A stretch of 62,094 bases of DNA from an uncultured Prevotellaceae bacterium (GTDB lineage: Bacteria > Bacteroidota > Bacteroidia > Bacteroidales > Bacteroidaceae), in assembly GCA_946188395.1 (NCBI GenBank), contig CAMHUU010000015.1:1-62094 (forward strand), written 5' to 3'. Of the stretch, positions 1 through 7,755 are shown one piece after another. The stretch's first letter is position 1. Each line of letters opens with the position of its first letter. The translations under genes and the position numbers were made by a program. The notes beneath the pieces were generated by a model. The model saw only the letters and a list, made by a program, of their open reading frames with translations. It ran no database searches and was not told the DNA's origin.

Positions 1-53
1 ACTCCTCTTTAGAGAATGAAAATCTCTCGTCCTAACCGATAGACGAAGGGACC
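1..53 (-). tRNA. tRNA-Glu (UUC), 3' part cut off by the window edge
   Basis: Read on the minus strand from position 53, the sequence gives an acceptor start GGTCCCT, a D arm GTC-TATCGGTTAG-GAC, and an anticodon arm AGAGA-TTTTCAT-TCTCT whose loop places TTC at the anticodon, so it reads glutamate codons. The variable region and the first part of the T arm follow (AAAGAGGAGT) before the window ends. The rest of the T arm and the 3' acceptor strand lie outside, so the gene is partial only because of the window. A Bacteroides-type -7 box sits just upstream. Confidence 0.93.
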
Positions 54-71
54 AATCCGTAAAAGTGGCTG

Positions 72-79
72 CAAAGGTA
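72..79 (-). promoter_or_regulatory. -7 box for tRNA-Glu
   Basis: On the minus strand this reads TACCTTTG, a match to the Bacteroidetes -7 consensus TAnnTTTG, about 18 nt before the tRNA 5' end. No clear -33 TTTG was found at the usual spacing. Confidence 0.65.
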
Positions 80-87
80 CTCACTTT

Positions 88-190
88 AATTAAGAATGAA
101 GAATTAAGAATTAAGAAAATATGTAGAATTAAGGATATTTAACAACTTGGGGCCTTAAAAACTCTTAATTCTTAACTCTTAACTCTTAAT
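88..190. repeat. Heptamer repeat, two opposed blocks upstream of recO
   Basis: Positions 88-117 carry AAGAATT/AATTAAG words in tandem with a 7-nt period, and 160-190 carry CTTAACT/CTTAATT words with the same period. The second block is largely the reverse complement of the first, so the two could pair. This is an intergenic member of the dispersed heptamer family seen throughout the window. Confidence 0.7.
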
Positions 191-197
191 TTCTTTG

Positions 198-205
198 TAT
201 CTTTG
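198..205 (+). promoter_or_regulatory. -7 box of recO
   Basis: TATCTTTG matches TAnnTTTG and ends only 5 nt before the GTG start codon at 211. If transcription starts a few bases after the box, as is usual for this promoter type, the mRNA has almost no leader. Confidence 0.65.
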
Positions 206-210
206 CCCTC

Positions 211-939
211 GTGTTAGTAAAAACGGACGCCATTGTGCTCCATTCTTTGAAGTATGGAGAGACGCGCCTCATCGTAGATTTGTATACGCGAGAGGTAGGG
301 CGCCTGTCGTGTGTCGTTCCGATTCCTAAAACCCAGAAGGCACGACTGAAGAAGCAATACTTCCAACCCATGACGTTGTTGGAAGTAGAAGTGGACCTGC
401 GTCAGCGTCTGCAACTGCAAAAGCTGAAGGATGCCCGTCTGTTGTCTGCCTATGCCTCCATTCCTTTCTCGCCAGAAAAGTTGGCTCTTTCGCTATTCAT
501 CGCCGAGTTCCTGTATCATGCCTTGCGCTCAGAACAACAGGACGCTCACCTGTTCGCCTATCTTGTCGACGCTATGCAATGGCTCGATGTTGCAGATAAA
601 GGCTATGCGAATTTCCACCTGACCTTTCTAATGCGTATGAGCCGCTTCCTTGGCTTCTATCCGAATCTCGACGACTATGTCGATGGTTGTGTCTTTGATA
701 TGCGTACGGCCACTTTTTCGCTATTGGTTCCTACCCATCGCGATTTCCTGCAACCCGACGATGCCCGCCGCATCCATACGCTAATGCGTATGGATTTTCC
801 TACGATGCATCTCTATCGCCTCAACCGCACGGATCGTAATCGCATCGTCGACGTCCTGCTTCGCTACTATCAACTGCACATCCCCCAGTTCCCTGAACTC
901 AAAAGCCTCAGCGTGCTTCAGGAACTGTGGGCTGATTAG
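211..939 (+). CDS. recO: DNA repair protein RecO
   Basis: RecO works with RecR to load RecA onto single-stranded DNA coated by SSB during gap repair by the RecFOR pathway. The 242-residue product has the N-terminal OB-fold typical of the family (VKTDAIVLHSLKYGET, about residues 3-18) followed by the helical domain, and its length is normal for Bacteroidetes RecO. The start is a GTG at 211: no ATG lies near it and the OB-fold begins at once. The -7 promoter box ends 5 nt upstream, which suggests a leaderless transcript. The gene stands alone, divergent from tRNA-Glu. Identification rests on whole-protein resemblance, not on catalytic residues, since RecO has none. Confidence 0.92.
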   Translation: MLVKTDAIVLHSLKYGETRLIVDLYTREVGRLSCVVPIPKTQKARLKKQYFQPMTLLEVEVDLRQRLQLQKLKDARLLSAYASIPFSPEKLALSLFIAEFLYHALRSEQQDAHLFAYLVDAMQWLDVADKGYANFHLTFLMRMSRFLGFYPNLDDYVDGCVFDMRTATFSLLVPTHRDFLQPDDARRIHTLMRMDFPTMHLYRLNRTDRNRIVDVLLRYYQLHIPQFPELKSLSVLQELWAD

Positions 940-1022
940 TAGTATCAGTAAGTGTTTATTAGTTGGTATTATCTATAATGCATCCATAGGGTAACCCTGG
1001 GGTAGTTCCTATTGTTGTCCTT

Positions 1023-1109
1023 TATTTGTTCGGTACTTGTCCGGTATATGTCCAGTAATAACCGAGCAAATAGCGGACAAGTATCGAACAAATAGCGGAC
1101 ATATACCGG
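1023..1109. repeat. Interlocked inverted repeats (order A-B-A'-B')
   Basis: Segment A (1023-1042) is complementary to A' (1075-1094) at 19 of 20 positions. Segment B (1041-1053) is complementary to B' (1097-1109) at all 13. The order A-B-A'-B' is that of an H-type pseudoknot, not of nested hairpins. The words TTGTCCGGTA and TTGTTCGGTA also recur as direct repeats with a period near 11 nt. The sequence is not shared with the other repeat loci in the window. Confidence 0.75.
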
Positions 1110-1242
1110 ACAAATAAAGAGGGTGCTCCTTTGCTAGGGTATTTCTACACCTTGGCTAAGTACAAGGGAATATGGAATGGGGCGTTCGCAGATAAAAACG
1201 GGGAGTTTGCTGAAAAAATTAGGCTGGAAGCGCTTTTTGCCT

Positions 1243-1250
1243 TATCTTTG
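1243..1250 (+). promoter_or_regulatory. -7 box for the 1319-3705 gene pair
   Basis: TATCTTTG fits TAnnTTTG and lies about 70 nt before the first gene. No convincing -33 element was seen at 19-21 nt. Confidence 0.55.
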
Positions 1251-1318
1251 CAACGGATTATAATAATATAAGGTACGAGTGAGACGAAATGATTACTATA
1301 TTTAAATAATTGAGCGAT

Positions 1319-1693
1319 ATGAAAAGACTACTATTTTTAATGATGATGATGATGGGGATGTTGGTCACACAGGCGACCGACTATCCCTATCTGACTTTTG
1401 AGACGACGGATGGCAACAAGATTTCCGTGTCTACTGAATCGCTGACACTGACTATCAGCGGTACGACTCTGACGGCTGGCAATCAGTCGTTTACCCTCGT
1501 GAACCTCAGCAAGATGTACTTCTCGACTACTGATGAGGGTACTACGGGCATCAGCGAAACGATGGTTGCCGACCTCGACGAGGCCACTGACATCTACGAT
1601 CTGAAAGGCAACAAGGTAAGCCGTAGTCAGATGCAGAAAGGCGTCTACATTGTGAAGACCCCCAAAGGAACCTTTAAAGTGACAGCCAAATGA
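1319..1693 (+). CDS. Small secreted protein with a C-terminal sorting-type tail
   Basis: This 124-residue protein is not one I can name. It starts with a signal peptide (MKRLLFL, a run of Met and hydrophobic residues, cleavage expected near VTQA). The middle is a short beta-rich stretch. The tail, from about residue 87, contains IYDLKGNKV, KGVYIVKT and a basic end (TFKVTAK), the pattern of type IX secretion C-terminal domains in Prevotella. An upstream TTG at 1310 is in frame, but the ATG at 1319 begins a proper signal peptide and was preferred. The stop overlaps the ATG of the next gene (ATGA), so the two are probably translationally coupled. The N-terminal region (TDGNKISVS, then FTLVNLSKMYFS) resembles the start of the next protein. 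Function unknown. Confidence 0.75.
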   Translation: MKRLLFLMMMMMGMLVTQATDYPYLTFETTDGNKISVSTESLTLTISGTTLTAGNQSFTLVNLSKMYFSTTDEGTTGISETMVADLDEATDIYDLKGNKVSRSQMQKGVYIVKTPKGTFKVTAK

Positions 1694-3705
1694 AAAAGAC
1701 ATATATGATTAGAATGACAGTGCTGGCAGCATTTCTCATTTCTCATTTCTCATTACTCATTTCCTCCGCCCAGACGCTGAACGTGACGGAGGGTAACGTG
1801 ACTTACCAGTTCCCTGCCAGCCAGGCGGGCGATATGATTTTCGCCAATGGCGAGACGGTTACTATCATGGGTAAGACATTCACGCTGAGCGATGTCAAGA
1901 TGAAGGTAGATGACTCGAAGGTAACGGACAATAGCATCCAAGTGGCCTATGATGGCTCGTCGGCTTTGGTGACTGTAGCTGGCAACGTGGCCCAATACGT
2001 CACACCTACCGTCAGTGGCGCCCACGTTTCGATAGCTCAAAGTGACGATCTCGCTGAGGAGATTACGTACACGCTGTCAGGCACATCGACGGATGGCGAG
2101 TTCTATATGTCGGGTTCCTATAAGGCTACCATCGAGTTGAACGGCCTGACGCTGACTAACACGACACCAATATATAGCGGAGCTGCCGTTCACATCCAAA
2201 ACGGCAAGCGCATCAAGGTGAAGGTCGTCACGGGTACGACCAATACGCTGGTCGATGCTGCTGGCGGTTCGCAAAAGGGTTGCCTGTATATCAAGGGCCA
2301 TGCGGAGTTTGCCCAGAAGGGTACGCTTAACATCACTGGCCAGGTGAAACACGGCATCAAGACGGGTGAGTATATCACGCTGAAGAATGCGACTATCAAT
2401 GTGCTGTCGGCTGTTGGCGATGGCATCAACTGCGAGCAGTTCTTCCAGATGACCGGTGGCACCATCTCCATCAAGGGCGTTGGCGACGATGGCATCCAGT
2501 GCGACATTGAGGACAGCACGACGGGGTCGACGGGTGAGATGGCAGATCACGAAGACGAGGACTCGGGCAACGTTTACATCGAGGACGGTACGCTGACTGT
2601 CAGCGTTACGGCTGATGCTGCCAAAGGCGTCAAGAGCGAGGGCGACATGCGTATCAGCGGGGGTAAGGTGACGATAACGACTTCTGGCGGAGGCGTGTGG
2701 GATAGCTCGAAACTGAAGACGAAGGCTGCGTCTTGTCTGAGTGCCGACGGTGCAATGACCATCAGTGGTGGTACGCTGTCGCTGACCAGTACGGGAGCAG
2801 GTGGTAAGGGCCTCAACGTGGATGGCGCACTCACGATGACGGGCGGTACGACGACCATCAGCACGTCAGGCAATGCCGTAGTGGCTTCCAGCACGGGCGC
2901 TCTGTCGGTTGTCACCCAATCGCAGCAATTGGACAAATACGATAGTGACTACAAATCATCGCCTAAAGGTATCAAGGCCGATGGCGCCATCACGATTAGC
3001 GACGATGCTGTCATCTACGTCACCACGACAGGCGCTGGCGGAGAGGGTATCGAGTCGAAGACCAGCATCACGATTACTGGTGGACAGACTACCGTCAATG
3101 CCGCTGACGACGGCATTAACGCTTCGTATAACACCTCGACGGGAGGCTCTGGCGACTTGACCATCAGTGGTGGTTACGTGTACTCCAAGTCGTCGGGCAA
3201 TGACGGTATCGACGCTAACGGCAACTGTTATATCAAGGGCGGTTTGGTCTATGCCATTGGTACTGGGAATGCAGAGAAATCTATTGATGCCAATACGGAG
3301 CAGGGCAAGAAACTCTATATCACAGGCGGCACCATCATCGCTGTGGGCGATTTGGAGAATGGCTCCAGCATTTCGGGCGGTACGTGTAAGTACACCTCTT
3401 CGTGGAATGCCAGTTCGTGGTATGCCCTCTATAATGGCGACACGCTGGTGGCAGCCTTCAAGACTCCTACCAAGTCCTCCTCTGGTGGTGGCGGAGGCGG
3501 CTGGGGCGCTCCTGGTGGCGGAGGCGGCAGCCAGAAGCTGATTGTCTACACCTCGTCGACACCCGCCCTGCAGTCTGGTGTTACCGCATCGGGAGGCACA
3601 GAACTGTTCGATGGCATGTGTAACATCAATGGCACTGTCAGCGGAGGTACCAGCGTATCGCTCAGCAACTATTCGTCGAATAGTGGCGGAGGTGGTGGAT
3701 GGTAA
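1690..3705 (+). CDS. Secreted beta-helix protein, carbohydrate-binding type (Cthe_2159-like)
   Basis: The 671-residue product has a signal peptide followed by repeated short beta-strand units, such as GDGINCEQF, GDDGIQCD, DDGINASY and GNDGIDANG, with many Gly, Asp and Thr residues. This is the pattern of the Cthe_2159 family of parallel beta-helix proteins, known from the clostridial prototype to bind acidic polysaccharide. The C-terminal 70 residues are very Gly-rich (SSGGGGGG, GGGGGGW) and probably flexible. The gene overlaps the preceding one by ATGA. Part of the signal peptide (LISHFSLLISS) is written by four tandem heptamers, TCTCATT three times and ACTCATT, at 1734-1761. It converges on murF with a 4-nt gap and no visible terminator. 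Binding to a glycan is inferred from family only. Confidence 0.72.
   Translation: MKKTYMIRMTVLAAFLISHFSLLISSAQTLNVTEGNVTYQFPASQAGDMIFANGETVTIMGKTFTLSDVKMKVDDSKVTDNSIQVAYDGSSALVTVAGNVAQYVTPTVSGAHVSIAQSDDLAEEITYTLSGTSTDGEFYMSGSYKATIELNGLTLTNTTPIYSGAAVHIQNGKRIKVKVVTGTTNTLVDAAGGSQKGCLYIKGHAEFAQKGTLNITGQVKHGIKTGEYITLKNATINVLSAVGDGINCEQFFQMTGGTISIKGVGDDGIQCDIEDSTTGSTGEMADHEDEDSGNVYIEDGTLTVSVTADAAKGVKSEGDMRISGGKVTITTSGGGVWDSSKLKTKAASCLSADGAMTISGGTLSLTSTGAGGKGLNVDGALTMTGGTTTISTSGNAVVASSTGALSVVTQSQQLDKYDSDYKSSPKGIKADGAITISDDAVIYVTTTGAGGEGIESKTSITITGGQTTVNAADDGINASYNTSTGGSGDLTISGGYVYSKSSGNDGIDANGNCYIKGGLVYAIGTGNAEKSIDANTEQGKKLYITGGTIIAVGDLENGSSISGGTCKYTSSWNASSWYALYNGDTLVAAFKTPTKSSSGGGGGGWGAPGGGGGSQKLIVYTSSTPALQSGVTASGGTELFDGMCNINGTVSGGTSVSLSNYSSNSGGGGGW
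1734..1761 (+). repeat. Heptamer repeat inside a signal-peptide coding region
   Basis: Three copies of TCTCATT and one of ACTCATT lie in tandem and in frame, encoding the hydrophobic part of the signal peptide of the 1690 gene. Because 7 is not a multiple of 3, a gain or loss of one unit would shift the frame. Confidence 0.85.
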
Positions 3706-3709
3706 ATCG

Positions 3710-5161
3710 TTACAGCAACTCGGGCAGTTGGAAAAGCTTGACGCTGTTCGACCCTTTAATCAGAATGTATCGTTGCTGCGGTTGCTTTTGGGCAATCGCA
3801 GCTTTTACTTCCTCAACATCCTTGAATAGTTGACAATTGACAATTGATAATTCTCTCTTTGAGAGTGTGGCGTTGCGAAGACAATTCTTATATTCTTCGC
3901 CTACGAGCCATACCTCGTCGAAACCAGCGGCAGCCAACATGTCGACAACCTTCTGGTGCTCCTCGTCGCTGACGTCACCCAACTCGCCCATCTTACCCAA
4001 AATGGCCATCTTGGGCGATACCTCCATGCGTTTGAAGTTGTCGATAGCAGCCTTCATCGACGTGGGGTTGGCATTGTAAGCGTCCACAATGAGGTGGTTA
4101 TGCTCTGTCTCTGTCAACTGCGAACGGTTGTTCGTAGGCTTATAGTGCTCCAATGCATGATTAATCTTGTCGAAGGGGATGTTGTTGACATAGCCCACGA
4201 TGATGGCTGCAAGCATGTTGTCGAGGTTGTAAGCCCCAATCAGCTGGGTCTGAACCTCCATCCATTCTGATGTGTAGCCTGCATCGTGGTCTTGTTCGCG
4301 CCAGCGGAATTTCAGGAAGGGGGCACACGAGATGACCTCACCCTTGATGAGAATGTCGTCCGAATCGCCCTGACCATAATAATATATATCAGGTGTAGCT
4401 ATTCTCTCACCTCTTACCTCTAACCTCTCACTTCTTTCTTTAACCATCTTCATGAGGTGTTCATTGTCGCGATTGACGAAGATGGGCAGGTCGCGGACCA
4501 CAAGGAAGTCGTACAACTCACCCTTCGTCTTGCAGACGCCCTCGAACGAGCCGAAGCCTTGCAAATGGGCACGTCCCACGTTGGTAATAAGGCCACAGGT
4601 GGGTTCAGCCGTCTCTACCAGCGTCTTGATATCACCAGGATGCGAGGCGCCCATCTCCACAACGGCAATATCTGTATTCTTGTCTAAGCGGAACAGCGTC
4701 TTGGGCACTCCCACGTCGTTGTTGAAATTGCCCTCCGTAGCCATCACGTTGTATTCCTCAGCCAGTACGGCACGAATCAGCTCCTTGGTGGTCGTTTTGC
4801 CATTTGTACCTGTGATGCCTACCATGGGGATATCGAACTGGCGACGATGCTCGCGGGCCAGGTCCTTGTAGGTTTGCAGACAGTCGTCGACAAGAATAAA
4901 GCCTCCCCCTTCCCCTCCGAAAGAGGGGAGAATGTCGTTAGTGTAAATAGGGTAATTCTTCCCTCCTTTGGGGGAATTGAGGGGGGCCTCGTCCACAATG
5001 GCGTAGCTGCAACCCTTTTCGAGGGCCTGCACGGCAAATTGGTTGCCATTAAACGAAGCTCCTTTCAACGCTAGGAAAATGCTGCCCTCAGGACAGTTGC
5101 GAGAATCCGTCGTAATGCACGGATGCTGTTGGTACAGCTTGTACAGTTCTTTAATATCCAT
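3710..5161 (-). CDS. murF: UDP-N-acetylmuramoyl-tripeptide--D-alanyl-D-alanine ligase MurF
   Basis: MurF adds D-Ala-D-Ala to UDP-MurNAc-tripeptide in the cytoplasm, the last soluble step of the peptidoglycan precursor. The P-loop GITGTNGKTTTKE lies at about residues 115-127. The central Mur-ligase domain follows (VVEMGASHPGDI) and the C-terminal domain includes DAYNANPTSM and a terminal IKGSNSVKL. At 483 residues it is longer than usual because two low-complexity segments sit where relatives have short loops. One, at about residues 61-87, is encoded by C/G-rich repeats at 4904-4990. The other, ERSERLEVRGER, is encoded by four heptamers at 4404-4431. Both keep the frame. The gene follows xerD by 5 nt on the same strand and is probably co-transcribed. 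Confidence 0.94.
   Translation of the reverse strand: MDIKELYKLYQQHPCITTDSRNCPEGSIFLALKGASFNGNQFAVQALEKGCSYAIVDEAPLNSPKGGKNYPIYTNDILPSFGGEGGGFILVDDCLQTYKDLAREHRRQFDIPMVGITGTNGKTTTKELIRAVLAEEYNVMATEGNFNNDVGVPKTLFRLDKNTDIAVVEMGASHPGDIKTLVETAEPTCGLITNVGRAHLQGFGSFEGVCKTKGELYDFLVVRDLPIFVNRDNEHLMKMVKERSERLEVRGERIATPDIYYYGQGDSDDILIKGEVISCAPFLKFRWREQDHDAGYTSEWMEVQTQLIGAYNLDNMLAAIIVGYVNNIPFDKINHALEHYKPTNNRSQLTETEHNHLIVDAYNANPTSMKAAIDNFKRMEVSPKMAILGKMGELGDVSDEEHQKVVDMLAAAGFDEVWLVGEEYKNCLRNATLSKRELSIVNCQLFKDVEEVKAAIAQKQPQQRYILIKGSNSVKLFQLPELL
4404..4431 (-). repeat. Heptamer repeat inside murF
   Basis: On the plus strand this reads CTCTCAC, CTCTTAC, CTCTAAC, CTCTCAC in tandem. It encodes a charged stretch (SERLEVRGER) of MurF on the minus strand. 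The same unit, CTCTCAC, is repeated in the RluA-like gene at 25324-25358. Confidence 0.85.
4904..4990 (-). repeat. C/G-rich repeat pair inside murF
   Basis: Two related blocks lie in the MurF frame: 4904-4930 (CCCCTTCCCCTC, CGA, GAGGGGAG) and 4961-4990 (CCCTCCTTTGGGGG, then GAGGGGGG). Read along the gene, the first block aligns with the repeat in the QC-like gene at 9810-9846: CTCCCCTC, then TCGG, then GGGGAAGGGGG, then GAGGC. They are therefore copies of one element. Confidence 0.75.
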
Positions 5162-5166
5162 ATTGT

Positions 5167-6090
5167 TTAGTATTTTGTTTTCATGTTTCGTGGGTGGTGC
5201 TCCAGGATTTCCTGACGCAGCGTACTCATGTCGATATGCGTATAGATTTCCGTCGTTCCGATGGACTCGTGCCCTAACATTGCCTGAATGGCGCGTAGGT
5301 CAGCTCCACCTTCTAGCAAGGCTGTGGCAAACGAGTGACGCAGGGTGTGGGGCGAGATGGTCTTGGTGATGCCCGCCTCGATGGCCTGTTGCTTAATCAT
5401 GATGAGTATCATGGTACGCGTCAGGTGTGCTCCACGACGATTCAGAAATACGTAGTCTTCCTCTCCCGCCTTGATATTCATGAGGTTACGGTCCATGAAC
5501 CAGAGGTGCAACTCCCTGATAGCTTTGGGCGAGATAGGTACCAGACGTTCCTTGGAACCCTTACCGAATACACGGATATACTGTTCGTCGAGAAATAGAT
5601 TGCTGAGTTTCAGATTGACTAGTTCGCTGACACGCAGACCACAACTGAACAGCACTTCAATGATGGCTCTGTTGCGATGACCTTCCCATTTCGACAGGTC
5701 GATGGAGTGTTCCAATTGGTCAATTTCTGCTGGCGACAGCACCTCTGGCAGGTGTTCGCCCAAAACAGGCGACTCTAAAAGCTCTGTGGGGTCATCGTCG
5801 CGATAACCGTCCAGTTGCAGGAAGCGGAAGAAAGAACGCACACCACTCAGGATGCGACATTGCGAACGGGGATGAATGCCAATGTCGTGAAGCGATGCGG
5901 CAAAGTGTTGTAGGTCAGACAATTGTACGTCCTGGATCTGCTTGTCCTCCTGCTCCAGATAGTGGAGCAGCTTTTCGAGGTCGCGCAAGTAGGCGTCGAG
6001 GGTATTGGCTGAATAGCCTCTCTGTAGCTTCAGATAGCGCTGGTAGGCCTTTACCACATGATTTGCCTCTGTTTTCTTGTCAGTTTCCAT
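5167..6090 (-). CDS. xerD: Site-specific tyrosine recombinase XerD
   Basis: XerD, usually with XerC, resolves chromosome dimers at the dif site. The product from the ATG at 6090 has 307 residues, the usual length. The N-terminal SAM-like core-binding domain (YQRYLKLQRGYSANTLDAY) is followed by the catalytic domain with FSCGLRVSEL (first Arg), HTLRHSFATALLEGG (His-x-x-Arg) and LGHESIGTTEIYTHI (His and the nucleophilic Tyr). An in-frame extension up to 6225 is possible, but it would run through the divergent promoter and lacks family resemblance, so it was rejected. The gene is divergent from aroQ, with a perfect inverted repeat between them that carries a -7 box on each strand. murF follows by 5 nt. 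Confidence 0.93.
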   Translation of the reverse strand: METDKKTEANHVVKAYQRYLKLQRGYSANTLDAYLRDLEKLLHYLEQEDKQIQDVQLSDLQHFAASLHDIGIHPRSQCRILSGVRSFFRFLQLDGYRDDDPTELLESPVLGEHLPEVLSPAEIDQLEHSIDLSKWEGHRNRAIIEVLFSCGLRVSELVNLKLSNLFLDEQYIRVFGKGSKERLVPISPKAIRELHLWFMDRNLMNIKAGEEDYVFLNRRGAHLTRTMILIMIKQQAIEAGITKTISPHTLRHSFATALLEGGADLRAIQAMLGHESIGTTEIYTHIDMSTLRQEILEHHPRNMKTKY

Positions 6091-6093
6091 TTT

Positions 6094-6127
6094 ATTTCGT
6101 ACCTTTGTCGCGGCAAAGGTACGAAAT
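6094..6127. promoter_or_regulatory. Mirror-image divergent promoter between xerD and aroQ
   Basis: A perfect inverted repeat with 14-nt arms (6094-6107 and 6114-6127) and a 6-nt centre TCGCGG lies here. Each arm contains TACCTTTG: on the plus strand at 6100-6107 facing aroQ, and on the minus strand at 6121-6114 facing xerD. A TTG at 6077-6079 gives a 20-nt spacing to the plus-strand box. The two start regions must overlap, so the promoters probably compete, or share one regulator. Confidence 0.8.
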
Positions 6128-6138
6128 TTTTTTGAAAT

Positions 6139-6555
6139 ATGAAAATTCAGATTATTAATGGTCCAAATTTGAACCTCCTTGGCGTTCGTGAGCCGGGTAT
6201 TTATGGTTCTTCTTCGTTCGAACAATACCTGCCTCAGTTGCAGGCTCAGTATCCCGATGTCGAGATAGCCTACTACCAGAGCAATGTCGAGGGCGAGTTA
6301 ATCAACAAGATGCAGGAGGTGGGCTTTTCCTATGATGGCATTGTGCTGAATGCAGGAGCTTATACCCATACCTCTGTGGCGCTCCACGACTGCATCCGTT
6401 CGCTGAAGTGTCCTGTCATCGAGGTACATATTTCTAATGTACACCAGCGCGAGGAATTCCGTCATCATTCCATGATTTCTGCAGCTTGCAAGGGTGTTAT
6501 CTGTGGTTTTGGGCTCGACAGTTACCGCTTGGCCATCGAAGCGCTGAAGGCATGA
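6139..6555 (+). CDS. aroQ: 3-dehydroquinate dehydratase, type II
   Basis: It removes water from 3-dehydroquinate to give 3-dehydroshikimate in the shikimate pathway. The family signature is clear along the 138 residues: NGPNLNLLGVREPGIYG at the start (with the active-site Tyr in IYG), EGELINKMQE, NAGAYTHTSVALHD, and VIEVHISNVHQREEFRHHS (catalytic His). Length is normal for the dodecameric type II enzyme. The start ATG at 6139 is 31 nt after the -7 box. The stop overlaps the ATG of the O-methyltransferase gene (ATGA), so the pair is an operon. Confidence 0.96.
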   Translation: MKIQIINGPNLNLLGVREPGIYGSSSFEQYLPQLQAQYPDVEIAYYQSNVEGELINKMQEVGFSYDGIVLNAGAYTHTSVALHDCIRSLKCPVIEVHISNVHQREEFRHHSMISAACKGVICGFGLDSYRLAIEALKA

Positions 6556-7178
6556 CCATCGACGATTATATCGCGCAGCACATCGACCCGGAGCCTGATT
6601 ATCTGTACCGGCTTTGGAGGGCTACTAACATCCACATGCTGCATGGGCGTATGGCCTCTGGTCACTTGCAGGGCCGCTTGCTGAAGATGTTGGTAACGAT
6701 GATACGTCCCAAGAATATCCTCGAGGTAGGCACCTTCAGCGGTTATTCTGCCATCTGTCTGGCAGAGGGCTTAGAGGAAGGTGGAATGGTCTATACCTTC
6801 GAAATCAACGATGAACAGGAGGATTTTACGCGTCCTTGGATTGAGGGCTCTCCCGTCAGCGACAAAATCCGTTTCATCATTGGCGATGCTGTAACGGAAG
6901 CGCCTCGCTTGGGCGTGACGTTCGATATGGCTTTTATCGACGGTGACAAGCGAACCTATCGCGAGACTTATGAGATGGTACTGTCCGTCTTACGTCCGGG
7001 AGGTTTTATTCTGGCAGACAACACCCTGTGGGATGGCCATGTGGTCGATGCTGCCTACAATCGTGATCCCCAAACACGTGGCATTGAAACCTTCAATGAA
7101 TATGTGCTACGTGACCAGCGAGTGGAACGTGTGATATTGCCTTTACGTGATGGTTTGACCCTCATTCGAAAGCTTTAA
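6552..7178 (+). CDS. SAM-dependent O-methyltransferase (class I, COMT-like)
   Basis: The 208-residue product belongs to the bacterial O-methyltransferase 3 family, which methylates small hydroxylated (often catechol-type) molecules with S-adenosylmethionine and a divalent metal. Visible motifs are ILEVGTFSGYSAICLAE (SAM-binding motif I, about residues 57-73), FIDGDKRTY (metal- and SAM-contact Asp) and GGFILADNTLWDG (metal ligands Asp-Asn). The ATG at 6552 overlaps the aroQ stop and gives the expected N-terminus; an earlier in-frame start at 6486 would overlap aroQ by 70 nt and was rejected. The natural substrate cannot be told from sequence. Confidence 0.87.
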   Translation: MTIDDYIAQHIDPEPDYLYRLWRATNIHMLHGRMASGHLQGRLLKMLVTMIRPKNILEVGTFSGYSAICLAEGLEEGGMVYTFEINDEQEDFTRPWIEGSPVSDKIRFIIGDAVTEAPRLGVTFDMAFIDGDKRTYRETYEMVLSVLRPGGFILADNTLWDGHVVDAAYNRDPQTRGIETFNEYVLRDQRVERVILPLRDGLTLIRKL

Positions 7179-7221
7179 GGCACAAAATTGCACGTTTTTT
7201 ACATATTTTAGGAGCAAAATG

Positions 7222-7252
7222 TTGTTGGTTTGCACAAAAATGCGTACTTTTG
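7222..7252 (+). promoter_or_regulatory. Promoter of the lrp operon
   Basis: A TTG at 7222-7224 and TACTTTTG at 7245-7252 are 20 nt apart, fitting the Bacteroidetes consensus. The leader to the lrp ATG is about 30 nt. Confidence 0.6.
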
Positions 7253-7284
7253 CTTACAATTTGTAAACTAACAACGGTTATATA

Positions 7285-7749
7285 ATGGATAAAATTGATA
7301 ATCTTGACAAAAAGATACTGAGTATCCTGTCGAAGAATGCACGTATTCCGTTCAAGGATGTGGCAGCAGAGTGTAATGTGTCGCGTGCTGCTATTCATCA
7401 GCGTGTTCAACACCTGATTGAGGGAGAAGTCATCATGGGTAGTGGTTTTGACATCAATCCCAAGAGTCTGGGCTATTCGACCTGCACCTATGTGGGAATC
7501 ACGTTGGAGCGTGGCTCCATGTACAAGGATGTCGTAGAGTGCTTACGTCACATTCCTGAAGTGGTGGAATGCCATTTCACGACGGGTCCCTATACCATGC
7601 TGGTGAAACTCTATGCCCGCGATAACGAGCAGCTGATGCATCTGCTGAATGGTCGCTTGCAGGATATTCCTGGCGTAGTGGCTACAGAGACGCTCATTTC
7701 TTTGGAACAGAGCATTAAGCGTGATATTCCTGTAAACTTAGACGAATAA
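7285..7749 (+). CDS. Lrp/AsnC family transcriptional regulator
   Basis: This 154-residue protein has an N-terminal winged helix-turn-helix (DKIDNLDKKILSILSKNARIP, then VAAECNVSRAAIHQRV, about residues 4-45). A C-terminal RAM/ligand-sensing domain follows (YVGITLERGSMYKDVVECLRHIPEVVECHFTTG). Such proteins form octamers that bind DNA and often sense amino acids. It is the first gene of a run of five (7285-13192) with gaps of only 5-6 nt or overlaps. The next genes encode peptidase-type enzymes, so a role in sensing amino acids or peptides is plausible but not shown. Confidence 0.92.
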   Translation: MDKIDNLDKKILSILSKNARIPFKDVAAECNVSRAAIHQRVQHLIEGEVIMGSGFDINPKSLGYSTCTYVGITLERGSMYKDVVECLRHIPEVVECHFTTGPYTMLVKLYARDNEQLMHLLNGRLQDIPGVVATETLISLEQSIKRDIPVNLDE

Positions 7750-7755
7750 TAGCCG

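Larger units (their letters stand above)
940..1318. other. Intergenic region after recO
   Basis: No gene was seen here. The stretch holds the interlocked inverted repeat at 1023-1109 and, near its end, a -7 box at 1243-1250 for the next operon. The roughly 65 nt between that box and the ATG at 1319 form an A/T-rich leader with no recognised element. Confidence 0.7.

Noticed and set aside
6091..6225. N-terminal extension of XerD
   Set aside because: It crosses the divergent promoter and the aroQ start; XerD of normal length starts at 6090.
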